From an uncultured Oleiphilaceae bacterium (lineage in GTDB: Bacteria > Pseudomonadota > Gammaproteobacteria > Pseudomonadales > Oleiphilaceae), in assembly GCA_913060665.1 (NCBI GenBank), contig CAJXUY010000013.1, positions 1 through 64,000 of the forward strand: 64,000 bases of DNA. Direction: 5' to 3'. Position numbers and translations under genes: made by a program. The notes beneath the pieces were generated by a model, which searched no databases, was not told the origin of the DNA, and was given only the letters and a program-made list of their open reading frames with translations. Of this stretch, positions 56,661 through 63,922 are shown one piece after another. Numbering within the stretch: the stretch's first letter is position 1; every line of letters begins with the position of its first letter.

Positions 56661-57524
56661 ATGACAACACAGCATAATAAGGATAGAAGCGCTTCGCTGC
56701 TAGAAATTGCGCAGTTTATCGAGTCTCATGCAGATGAACCATTAACCCTTAGCATGCTAGCCAATAAAATTGCGCTCTCCCCTTCGCGACTGCAACGCCT
56801 ATTCAAAGCTGAATTTGGTATATCGCCCAAAGCTTATCAAGACGCGGTACGAATGCGTCATTTTAAGCAATCGTTAAAAAAAGGCGACCGTGTAACTGAT
56901 GCTATATTTTCTTCTGGGTATGGCTCCGTTAGCCGAGTCTATGGAGAAGCGACCCGTAGTATCGGCATGACCCCCACATCTTATCGTTCAGGCGCAGCAG
57001 GAGAAGACATCGCATATGCATGCAAGAACACTGAACTTGGCCTTATGATGATGGCAGCAACCCCCAAGGGCGTTTGCTTTGTTCAGTTTGGTGAAGATGA
57101 AGTGACACTATTGAGCATGCTGACAAACGAGTTTCCGAACGCGACGCTTAGCCCCTCCCCTGCTCAATCGGCACCTGAGTTAGACCTCTGGATAGAAGCC
57201 CTTGACCAACATATCAGCCAAGGTGCTTGCAGGCCCGACCTACCACTGGATGTTCGGGGTACTGCTTTTCAGATGCTAGTCTGGCAATTCCTGCTCAGTG
57301 TGCGAGAAGGTAATACCATTAGTTATAGCCAGCTCGCCGCAAGTATAGATAAACCCAAGGCCTTTCGTGCCGCTGCATCTGCTTGTGGTGCCAACCGTAT
57401 TGGTGTGCTTATACCATGTCACAGAGTATTAAGAGGTGATGGCAGCCTTGGCGGATATCGCTGGGGGTTAAAGAGAAAAAGAGCATTGTTGGAGTCTGAA
57501 AAGTTGAGTCTATCGGATACATAA
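56661..57524 (+). CDS. AraC-type HTH fused to methylated-DNA-cysteine S-methyltransferase (Ada-like)
   Basis: The protein (287 aa) joins an AraC helix-turn-helix domain (~residues 13-110, LSMLANKIALSPSRLQRLFKAEFG) to an MGMT/Ogt-type alkyltransferase (~125-285). The acceptor cysteine lies in VLIPCHRVLRGDGSLGGYRWG. It repairs O6-alkylguanine and may regulate genes like Ada, but it lacks the N-terminal Ada zinc domain that accepts methyl groups from phosphotriesters, so classical Ada activation is unlikely. GGAGGGTAAT before ATG 56661 fixes the start; the open frame extends 29 codons upstream without support. Confidence 0.9.
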   Translation: MTTQHNKDRSASLLEIAQFIESHADEPLTLSMLANKIALSPSRLQRLFKAEFGISPKAYQDAVRMRHFKQSLKKGDRVTDAIFSSGYGSVSRVYGEATRSIGMTPTSYRSGAAGEDIAYACKNTELGLMMMAATPKGVCFVQFGEDEVTLLSMLTNEFPNATLSPSPAQSAPELDLWIEALDQHISQGACRPDLPLDVRGTAFQMLVWQFLLSVREGNTISYSQLAASIDKPKAFRAAASACGANRIGVLIPCHRVLRGDGSLGGYRWGLKRKRALLESEKLSLSDT

Positions 57525-57551
57525 TGACCAAACAATCTATTGAATTTTACT

Positions 57552-57564
57552 AACGTAATACGTT
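57552..57564. promoter_or_regulatory. small dyad in the catalase upstream region
   Basis: AACGT-aat-ACGTT is a perfect 5-bp inverted repeat 149 bases before the catalase start. It could bind a regulator; it does not look like an OxyR site. Support is only its symmetry. Confidence 0.25.
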
Positions 57565-57712
57565 TTAGCTGCTAAGCTTGCTCGTATTATTTGCAGTAAA
57601 GCCTCTTTTAAATTGATAAAAACTATTACAGCTATAAGTATGTTTCATTTTAACGATTATTAGAATCCTTCTATCATCTTATTTCAAGCCCTGACTAATA
57701 AGGAATATCAAA

Positions 57713-59149
57713 ATGAAAAAGAAACTCACCACAGGCGCTGGCTGCCCGGTAGCCGATAACCAAAATGTTATGACCGCAGGCCCCCACGGCCCTCAACTTT
57801 TACAAGATGTTTGGTTTTTAGAAAAGTTGGCTCATTTTGATCGCGAGGTGATACCTGAACGCCGAATGCACGCAAAAGGATCAGGGGCCTATGGCACATT
57901 TACGGTGACTCAGGATATTACAAAATATACCCGGGCAAAAATCTTCTCTGAGATCGGTAAAAAAACAGAATTATTCGCTCGATTTACGACCGTAGCAGGC
58001 GAACGAGGCGCTGCTGATGCGGAACGTGACATTCGAGGTTTTGCCCTTAAGTTTTATACCGAAGAAGGCAACTGGGATATGGTGGGTAACAACACGCCTG
58101 TTTTCTTTTTACGTGACCCGTTAAAGTTTCCAGACCTTAACCATGCCGTAAAACGTGACCCGCGCACCAATATGCGCAGTGCACAAAATAACTGGGATTT
58201 TTGGACATCACTACCTGAAGCACTACATCAAGTTACCATCGTCATGAGTGATAGAGGGCTACCTGCAAACTACCGGCAAATGCATGGGTTTGGTAGTCAT
58301 ACCTTTAGTATGATCAATGCGGATAATGAGCGTGTATGGGTTAAGTTTCACTTTAAATCTAATCAGGGCATTAAGAACCTAACCGACCAAGAAGCCGAAG
58401 TGGTAATCGGTAAAGATCGTGAAAGCCACCAAGCTGATTTGTACAATGCGATTGAAGAAGGCAATAACCCATCTTGGACATTGAAAATACAGGTCATGAC
58501 CGAAGATCAGGCAGAAAAATCGCCCTACAACCCGTTCGATCTAACTAAAGTATGGCCTCATAGCGATTACCCACTAATCGAAGTCGGCGTAATGGAGCTA
58601 AACAGAAACCCTGAAAACTTTTTTGCAGAGGTTGAGCAGTCTGCATTTAACCCGGCAAACGTGGTTCCTGGTATTGGTTTTTCTCCAGACAAAATGCTGC
58701 AAGGTCGATTATTTTCGTACGGGGATGCTCAACGTTACCGTTTAGGGGTTAACCATCAACATATCCCTGTCAACGCACCTCGCTGCCCTGCTCACAGCTA
58801 TCATCGTGATGGTGCAATGCGTGTCGATGGCAACTTTGGCAGCACCATTGGCTATGAACCTAATAGCCAACAAGAGTGGCAAGAACAGCCCGATTTCTCT
58901 GAACCGCCTATGAACTTATCAGGCGCCTGTGCTCGATGGGATCATCGTGAAGACGATGACTATTATTCACAGCCAGGTAACTTGTTTCGGTTAATGAGCG
59001 ATGAACAGAAAAATGCCTTATTTAACAATACCGCAGGCTCTGTTGGCGGCGCCTCACTTGAAGTGCAAAAAAGGCATATTGCCAACTGCTTAAAAGCAGA
59101 CCCCGCCTATGGGGCCGGCGTAGCAAAGGCACTTGGTATCGAACTATAA
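57713..59149 (+). CDS. katA: monofunctional heme catalase (small-subunit type)
   Basis: The protein (478 aa) breaks down hydrogen peroxide. It has the clade 3 small-subunit length and all active-site elements: the distal His in [14 protein letters not shown] (~residue 55), the Asn in [11 protein letters not shown] (~128) and the heme-ligand Tyr in [14 protein letters not shown] (~338). No signal peptide is seen, so it is cytoplasmic. AAGGAATATCAAA precedes the ATG. The NADPH-type C-terminus of KatA follows. The gene is alone, next to Ada-like and HflX genes, within a stress-defence stretch. Confidence 0.95.
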   Translation: MKKKLTTGAGCPVADNQNVMTAGPHGPQLLQDVWFLEKLAHFDREVIPERRMHAKGSGAYGTFTVTQDITKYTRAKIFSEIGKKTELFARFTTVAGERGAADAERDIRGFALKFYTEEGNWDMVGNNTPVFFLRDPLKFPDLNHAVKRDPRTNMRSAQNNWDFWTSLPEALHQVTIVMSDRGLPANYRQMHGFGSHTFSMINADNERVWVKFHFKSNQGIKNLTDQEAEVVIGKDRESHQADLYNAIEEGNNPSWTLKIQVMTEDQAEKSPYNPFDLTKVWPHSDYPLIEVGVMELNRNPENFFAEVEQSAFNPANVVPGIGFSPDKMLQGRLFSYGDAQRYRLGVNHQHIPVNAPRCPAHSYHRDGAMRVDGNFGSTIGYEPNSQQEWQEQPDFSEPPMNLSGACARWDHREDDDYYSQPGNLFRLMSDEQKNALFNNTAGSVGGASLEVQKRHIANCLKADPAYGAGVAKALGIEL

Positions 59150-59195
59150 GGCCTCAAAACCGTTGGGCTATTCTGTAGCCTTGATACAGCGAAGC

Positions 59196-59222
59196 GGAAT
59201 CAGGGGCATAAACCCTGATTCC
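59196..59222. repeat. 10-bp hairpin, REP-like
   Basis: GGAATCAGGG (59196-59205) and CCCTGATTCC (59213-59222) form a perfect stem with a 7-base loop in the 284-base gap between katA and hflX. The left flank GTAGCCTTGATACAGCGAAG resembles, from memory, an intergenic repeat seen in many proteobacteria. There is no T-run. It may still end the catalase transcript. Confidence 0.45.
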
Positions 59223-59433
59223 AGTCGAACCTAAAGCTTTTCATGAGTTAGACTCTGCCTCCTTTCATCAAGACTACAACCCCTCGTTCATTCGTAAAGA
59301 ATATACAATTACTCGTCACTCAGAGCTTTATTATTAACCTCCAATTCCACCTATACTCAGGTGCTCACCCAAAATTTCGTGTACACTTCGCTGCCTGCGA
59401 ATCTATTCCGCCCACTCCACGAGAAACCACCCT

Positions 59434-60753
59434 ATGTTAAACCTCGAGCAACCAAGCGTTCAGCGTGCACTCATCGTCGCCGTGCAATTGGATCATGTCA
59501 GTGATGTTGAATTCGAATCGTCGTTGAATGAGCTAGGCGAGCTCGCCAAAACATTAGGGCTCGAGGTGGTAGGCCAATTTACCCAAAAGCGTTCATCTTT
59601 TGATTCGACCGCATATCTAGGCGTCGGCAAGCGGGACGAGATTAAGCAATTTTTGGAGAGTGAAAGTACTCGATCAGATAAGGAGCCAGTAGAGTTTATT
59701 CTGGTCGACCACGAGATATCCCCATCCCAGGCGCTCAATCTGGAAAATGAAGTCGGTTGCGAGGTGATGGATCGAACCGTCGTCATTCTCGAAATTTTTC
59801 ACCGTAACGCCAGCTCACATGCCTCGCGAGTACAGGTTGAGATTGCGCGCTTGAGTTATATGGCCCCGCGTCTACGTGAAGCAGCCAAGCGTGACGGGCC
59901 ATCAGGGCGACAGCGCAGTGGTTCCGGTGGGCGAGGTGCGGGTCAGTCACGTAGCCAGTTAGACAGCCAAAAAGTGCGCGAGCGTATTGCCGAGCTGCAA
60001 AAAGAAATTGATGTGATGGAGGCTACTCGCGACACCCAGCGCTCACGACGTCAGGGCCAGTCGGAGCTAGCTCAGGTCGCACTGGTAGGTTATACCAACG
60101 CGGGGAAATCCACATTAATGCGCGCCTTAACCGGCAGAGACGCATTAGTCGCCAACAAATTATTCGCTACACTAGACACCAAGGTGCGAACGCTTTATCC
60201 AGAAAGTGTACCGAGGGTATTGGTGAGCGACACTGTTGGCTTTATCAAAAATTTGCCCCACGGCCTGGTTGCTTCATTCAAATCAACGTTAGACGAAGCT
60301 CTTAATGCTTCGCTGCTGCTACACGTTATTGACGCAGGCGACCCAGGGTTTGAGATGCAACTTGAAGTAACCGATAAAGTATTGGCCGAAATTGGTGCCG
60401 ATAGTGTGCCGCGCATTCGGGTGTTTAATAAAATTGACTCTCTGGGTGATGCTGCCGCACAAGCAACTCGCATAGAAGAACTACAACAGAAATACCCTGA
60501 CTGCATTGTACTAAGCGCCCGCAATCAGGGCGACATCGCAGCACTGCATCAGGCGATAGTAGCCGTTTTTCAACAAGATCTGGTTGACGCTGAGATTTTT
60601 TTACCTTGGTCTGCACAAGGCTTACGCGGTGACATCTTTGCGTCCTGCGATGTGCTTGAAGAGCGCGCCGACGAGACGGGGGCATTTTTTAGCTTACGCG
60701 CAACACCTAGTGTGGTCGCTAGATTGACTGAACTCTCAGACAAGACGCGTTAA
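59434..60753 (+). CDS. hflX: ribosome-associated GTPase HflX
   Basis: The protein (439 aa) splits stalled ribosomes after stress. An N-terminal HflX domain (~residues 1-180, VGKRDEI, ARLSYMAPRLREAAKR, Gly/Ser-rich linker RSGSGGRGAGQS, then a coiled coil) precedes the G domain: P-loop GYTNAGKST (~residue 224), DTVGFIKNLPHGLV (~268) and NKID (~333). The C-terminal domain is short. In enterobacteria hflX follows hfq; here it is between katA and msrB without hfq, so it could be a second copy or simply moved. The start ATG has a weak ribosome site. Confidence 0.93.
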   Translation: MLNLEQPSVQRALIVAVQLDHVSDVEFESSLNELGELAKTLGLEVVGQFTQKRSSFDSTAYLGVGKRDEIKQFLESESTRSDKEPVEFILVDHEISPSQALNLENEVGCEVMDRTVVILEIFHRNASSHASRVQVEIARLSYMAPRLREAAKRDGPSGRQRSGSGGRGAGQSRSQLDSQKVRERIAELQKEIDVMEATRDTQRSRRQGQSELAQVALVGYTNAGKSTLMRALTGRDALVANKLFATLDTKVRTLYPESVPRVLVSDTVGFIKNLPHGLVASFKSTLDEALNASLLLHVIDAGDPGFEMQLEVTDKVLAEIGADSVPRIRVFNKIDSLGDAAAQATRIEELQQKYPDCIVLSARNQGDIAALHQAIVAVFQQDLVDAEIFLPWSAQGLRGDIFASCDVLEERADETGAFFSLRATPSVVARLTELSDKTR

Positions 60754-60797
60754 TGAGGTAGCAGAGGTAACCATTAACACTGCTCGCTCAGTTGTCG

Positions 60798-61247
60798 TTA
60801 CGATCGACCCTCTACTTGGTCGAGGTAGTCGCTATACCCTTGGGCTTTCATTTCATCACGATGCACAAACCGTAAAGACGCAGAATTAATACAATAGCGC
60901 AAACCACCCCGATCAGCCGGCCCGTCAGTAAACACATGCCCTAAATGACTATCTCCATGGCTGGAGCGTATCTCTGTACGCACCATACCGTGGGTCGCAT
61001 CAGTCAGCTCATTAATATTTTTTGCTTCAATAGGTTTTGTGAAGCTAGGCCAACCACACCCTGACTCATATTTATCAGATGAAGCAAACAACGGCTCTTT
61101 CGAAACAATATCGACATAAATACCAGGCTCACTATTTTTCAGAAGCTCACCAGTACCAGGCCGCTCTGTGCCGTTTTGTTGTGTCACTCGGTATTGTTCT
61201 TGAGTAAGCGCCGCAACTGCCGCTACAGACTTAGTATATAGGCTCAT
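60798..61247 (-). CDS. msrB: peptide-methionine (R)-S-oxide reductase, cytoplasmic
   Basis: The protein (149 aa) reduces methionine-R-sulfoxide. The fold is marked by [34 protein letters not shown], and the catalytic cysteine in [11 protein letters not shown] (~residue 121). The zinc-binding CxxC pairs of E. coli MsrB are absent, while the Cys in GCGWP may resolve the disulfide. No signal peptide, so it is cytoplasmic. GAGGTAGGC before the ATG gives a good ribosome site. It converges with hflX. Confidence 0.94.
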   Translation of the reverse strand: MSLYTKSVAAVAALTQEQYRVTQQNGTERPGTGELLKNSEPGIYVDIVSKEPLFASSDKYESGCGWPSFTKPIEAKNINELTDATHGMVRTEIRSSHGDSHLGHVFTDGPADRGGLRYCINSASLRFVHRDEMKAQGYSDYLDQVEGRS

Positions 61248-61306
61248 AGCCTACCTCTCTTAAATGTCGATGATTAATATACCGATATTACGCTAATTGA
61301 TAAGGC

Positions 61307-61921
61307 TCACCAATTAAAGGTTTTGCTCTTTCCCCATAATTCTTCCAGTCGATAATCTCTGCCACAGCGATACCGGTAATAATTATAACGCACTGAGCTT
61401 TTCTTGTAGAAGTCCTGATGAAAACTCTCTTCACCTTTGATGGGGTAAAACGTTGTTACGGGCAAAATAGGCGTCACAACGGTCTTATCGGGGAACTTCA
61501 TCTCAACTATTTTTCGTGACTCTTCAGCCAGTTTATTTTCTTGGTCGTTTGCAACAAAAATGGCACTTAAATAACTAAACCCCTTATCGCAAAACTGACC
61601 TTTGGCATCAAACGGGTCAACATTCACCCAATAATGAGCGAGCAATTCTTTATAGCTTACAATACTAGGGTCATAGTGAACCTCAACGGCTTCGTAGTGG
61701 CCTTTATGGTTACCTCGATAAGTAGGGTTCTTCAACGTGCCGCCAGTAAAACCTGAAATAGCCTCTGTGACGCCATCCAGCTTTTCAAAATCAGACTCTA
61801 CACACCAAAAACATCCTGCTGCAAAGATGGCTTTATCGGCCCACACGTTACTGCTCATTGAAAGTAGTGCCAGTAACAACGTCGGCAGTAAAAGGAAAAA
61901 AGGTGTTTTGTTTTTCTTCAT
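61307..61921 (-). CDS. msrA: exported peptide-methionine (S)-S-oxide reductase
   Basis: The protein (204 aa) has a signal peptide (FFLLLPTLLLALLSMSSNVWA), then MsrA proper: the active site GCFWCVE right after it, FTGGTLKNPTY, the GHYEAVEVHYDP region and FHQDFYKKS. It repairs methionine-S-sulfoxide in the periplasm. GAAGGA seven bases before ATG 61921 sets the start. The upstream exported msrB gene on the same strand (53 bases away) is its likely operon partner. Confidence 0.92.
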   Translation of the reverse strand: MKKNKTPFFLLLPTLLLALLSMSSNVWADKAIFAAGCFWCVESDFEKLDGVTEAISGFTGGTLKNPTYRGNHKGHYEAVEVHYDPSIVSYKELLAHYWVNVDPFDAKGQFCDKGFSYLSAIFVANDQENKLAEESRKIVEMKFPDKTVVTPILPVTTFYPIKGEESFHQDFYKKSSVRYNYYRYRCGRDYRLEELWGKSKTFNW

Positions 61922-61974
61922 CAAGTTGTCCTTCAATCGTTAGGGCATCTGTGGTTAGCCCATCAAAGCATCGA

Positions 61975-62514
61975 TTATTTAAATAGCGTCACTAAATCGC
62001 CGTACCCTTCACTCTCAAGTGATTGTTTGGGGATAAAACGCAAGGCGGCTGAATTAATACAGTACCTTAAGCCTGTTGGCTGTGGCCCATCATTAAACAC
62101 ATGTCCTAAATGTGAATCTGCATATTGGCTACGTACCTCTGTACGCACACCAAAAAAACCACGATCAGCTTTTTCTATGATGGTAACGCCCTCTAAAGGC
62201 TTTGAAAAACTGGGCCAACCGGTTTTAGAATCATATTTATCTATGGATGAGAAAAGAGGTTCACCGCTCACAACATCCACATACACACCCTCACGCTTCT
62301 CATTCCAGTAACGATTAGAAAATGAACGCTCTGTCCCATCTTTCTGGGTTACCTCATACTGAATATCGCTAAGCGTCTCTCTTAAAATAGCCTCTGAAGG
62401 TTTTTGAAATGTTTCATAAGAGCCGGTCGCTGGTGCAGGGGTATCTAACATCTCCGCGGTGCTAGCTGAAACAATTAGCAGGTTGAGTAATATCGCACTT
62501 AATTTAATTTTCAT
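61975..62514 (-). CDS. msrB: exported peptide-methionine (R)-S-oxide reductase
   Basis: The protein (179 aa) starts with a signal peptide ([16 protein letters not shown]), then an MsrB domain: [33 protein letters not shown] and the catalytic cysteine in [12 protein letters not shown]. The second cysteine of the cytoplasmic copy (GCGWP) is Thr here (KTGWP), so a different resolving route is needed. It works in the periplasm with the MsrA encoded next. AAGGA seven bases before ATG 62514 supports the start over GTG 62520. Confidence 0.92.
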   Translation of the reverse strand: MKIKLSAILLNLLIVSASTAEMLDTPAPATGSYETFQKPSEAILRETLSDIQYEVTQKDGTERSFSNRYWNEKREGVYVDVVSGEPLFSSIDKYDSKTGWPSFSKPLEGVTIIEKADRGFFGVRTEVRSQYADSHLGHVFNDGPQPTGLRYCINSAALRFIPKQSLESEGYGDLVTLFK

Positions 62515-62689
62515 GTTCACTTCCTTAATCTAACAGTTGACTGATTAGAACCTGTGTTAGTAGCTCAGTAGACCTTCAATAAGGTTATTTTGACTAGAAC
62601 TGACCAGAAAATAAACACCTGGAGGTTACACGTTATTAAATCATGACAACTGTGATAATTCTGTTAGATTTGAAGACCTGCTTCTCTGT
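62515..62689. other. gap between the msr operon and intron remnant
   Basis: This stretch holds the msr promoter area at the left. At its right is a frame that stays open into the maturase fragment, with no recognisable motif before about 62690. The left breakpoint of the intron remnant therefore lies somewhere here. Confidence 0.4.
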
Positions 62690-62845
62690 CTGATGAGGCT
62701 AGGTGTTCATGTTCAGGCCGAAATCGCATGTGGCATTACCAGCAAAGGCCCATGGCGTAGCGCTAAGACTCCCGGGGTCAATCAAGCTCTATCTTTGGAG
62801 TATCTGAGGTCTCAGGGATTCTATTCGTTACGTGAGGTTGGATAA
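62690..62845 (+). pseudogene. C-terminal fragment of a group II intron maturase
   Basis: A 51-codon frame ends with GPWRSAKTPGVNQAL then YLRSQGFYSLREVG and a stop. From memory this matches the last residues of group II intron reverse transcriptase/maturases (consensus G-x-W-R-x-x-x-TPAL-x-x-AL-x-N-x-YL-x-x-QGL-x-SL). The RT and domain X parts are missing on the left. Intron domain V/VI sequence follows at the expected place, so this is a 5'-truncated intron. Confidence 0.7.
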
Positions 62846-62862
62846 GCTTCACTATCCTAAGT

Positions 62863-62934
62863 GAAACGCCCTGTGCGGACCCGCATGCAGTGTGTTGTGG
62901 GGGCTGAGGGTTAGAGACCCTCGGCTACCCGATT
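62863..62934 (+). mobile_element. 3' end (domains V and VI) of a group II intron remnant
   Basis: AACGCCCTGTGCGG-ac-CCGCATGCAG-TGTGTTGTG has the layout of domain V in bacterial introns that carry such maturases, and GGGCTGAGGGT/ACCCTCGGCTACCC forms domain VI with the final ...CCCGAT. The usual GCAGGGTGGTGTG (from memory) is here GCAGTGTGTTGTG, so the ribozyme is probably dead. The 5' half of the intron is absent. The remnant joins a toxin-gene tail on the right. Confidence 0.65.
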
Positions 62935-63013
62935 ACAAGTATTTTTCAATTTCTTTGCTGTGCCAAACTCGAAGTATAAAAATTGTTTCCTGGCCGATAA
63001 CAAACCAATGGGG
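62933..63013 (-). pseudogene. C-terminal fragment of a RelE/ParE-family toxin
   Basis: A 26-codon frame on the minus strand (HWFVIGQETIFILRVWHSKE then IEKYL and TAA) has the final beta strand and LRVWH ending of type II RelE/ParE toxins. The rest of the toxin and any antitoxin gene are gone: upstream the frame runs into short repeats. Its stop codon TAA shares bases with the presumed end of the group II intron. The short match limits certainty. Confidence 0.5.
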
Positions 63014-63045
63014 TCACAAACCAATGGGGTCAAACCAATGGGGTC
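63002..63045. repeat. three direct copies of a 14-base repeat
   Basis: AAACCAATGGGGTC occurs at 63002-63015, 63018-63031 and 63032-63045, spaced by 2 and 0 bases. The last copy runs into a 13-bp inverted repeat. This looks like slippage or repeated insertion at a REP-like or transposon end. Confidence 0.8.
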
Positions 63046-63103
63046 AGACTCGATTGATTGGGTTTAGATGATCAAGAAAGGTTATTTCATTCGAGTCTGA
63101 CCC
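63041..63103. repeat. 13-bp inverted repeat flanking 37 bases
   Basis: GGGTCAGACTCGA (63041-63053) and TCGAGTCTGACCC (63091-63103) are exact reverse complements. From memory similar GGGGTCAGA sequences border REP-associated (IS200/IS605-like) elements. No transposase gene is present between or beside them. To the right, up to 63214, no gene is supported; a 34-codon minus frame (63087-63191) with GTG start ends inside the right arm. Confidence 0.7.
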
Positions 63104-63214
63104 TACTGGTTCTTCTATTTACTACAGATAGAGCTTTCCTGAAGTCAATGGGTTCAACTTTAAGTAAAGGCAAATCTTCTCTTAATACCACGTATTTCCC
63201 TCGATTGAGTGCTC

Positions 63215-63270
63215 ATAACGCCAAGCTAAACGCCGATATTACTGAGTCCTGTTTGAGCTCCTGGTTAGAT
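63215..63270 (-). other. attC-like integron recombination site (downstream of the PEP-CTERM cassette)
   Basis: On the minus strand the site begins ATCTAAC, which fits the RYYYAAC consensus, and ends GGCGTTAT. Its inner boxes AGCTCAAAC and GTTTAGCT pair except for one extra base, the extrahelical nucleotide typical of attC. Length is 56 bases, the lower normal size. The PEP-CTERM gene's TAA stop lies within its first box, as in many cassettes. The GTTRRRY consensus at the other end is only partly met. Confidence 0.6.
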
Positions 63271-63807
63271 TTTATTTTTTCTGAAAATGAGGCCAGCTAA
63301 GCCTATAGCAAGCAAAGCCAAGCTAGAAGGCTCTGGCACTGAGGCTACATGAAGAATAATATTATCTGGTATTACACTACCTATGTTGCCAGAATGAAGA
63401 TCCAATTCTTCTAGAGCCCAAAATGAAAAAGCGGTTCCATTACCCCAAGTTCCTGAAAGGTGCCCTCCAGAATAGCTAAAGCCTGACCCAAAGATATTAA
63501 CGGTGGAATTGTCGCTAACTAAAAGCTAACTTAAGTCTTCTACGTAGGAAATATTCGTAACATTGCTATCATATAGTTCAAGCCAGCTAATATCTCCTCC
63601 GTTAATATTGAAAGTAGATGTATCATGGCCATCTAAAAAAGCAACACTTGAGCCAACATGGGTTGTAATTGTTGATGAATCGAATGCTGATACAAAACTT
63701 TCACTTCCATATATATCAAGTTCATTTGTTCCGTTTATGACTAAGCTATGGGCATTAGTTGCCCCCATAATCATAATCGTTGATAAAACTATTTCCTTAA
63801 TTTTCAT
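63265..63807 (-). pseudogene. PEP-CTERM sorting-domain protein interrupted by one amber codon
   Basis: The frame starts with ATG after AAGGAG, has a signal peptide (IVLSTIMIMGATNAHS) and a repetitive Thr/Ser/Gly-rich beta region (ITTHVGSSVAFLDGHD, FNINGGDISWLELYDSNV). TAG interrupts it at 63526-63528 after 93 codons. In the same frame it continues for 87 more codons, through FGSGFSYSGGHLSGTWGNG to a PEP-CTERM signal: VPEPSS, a helix LALLAIGLAGLIF and the basic end RKNKI, then TAA. PEP-CTERM proteins are exported and anchored by exosortase. One point mutation would have inactivated it, unless the stop is read through. It sits between two attC-like sites, so it appears to be a gene cassette. 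Confidence 0.8.
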
Positions 63808-63837
63808 TTACAACTCCTTATTGATGTTTAAAAAAAT

Positions 63838-63922
63838 ATAACGCCTTGCACTTGGGCTGTTAATAACAGTGGCCGTGTTTTTGGCCGCTTTTATTAACAG
63901 CCCTAAGCTGCGCTTGGTTAGT
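63838..63922 (-). other. attC-like integron recombination site (upstream of the PEP-CTERM cassette)
   Basis: On the minus strand it runs from ACTAACCAAG to AAGGCGTTAT. A 13-bp perfect stem (GGGCTGTTAATAA 63854-63866 with TTATTAACAGCCC 63891-63903) and an inner GGCC pair form the arm; the outer boxes TAAC/GTTA are imperfect with unpaired bases. Both this site and the one at 63215 share the plus-strand ends ATAACGCC and TGGTTAG, in the same orientation. About 78 bases of unidentified sequence to the right reach the window edge and may be the end of another cassette. Confidence 0.6.

Noticed and set aside
63058-63300. Open frame of 80 codons on the plus strand
   Set aside because: It runs antisense through the right inverted repeat, an attC-like site and the end of the PEP-CTERM frame, and has no recognisable motif; the minus-strand reading explains the sequence better.
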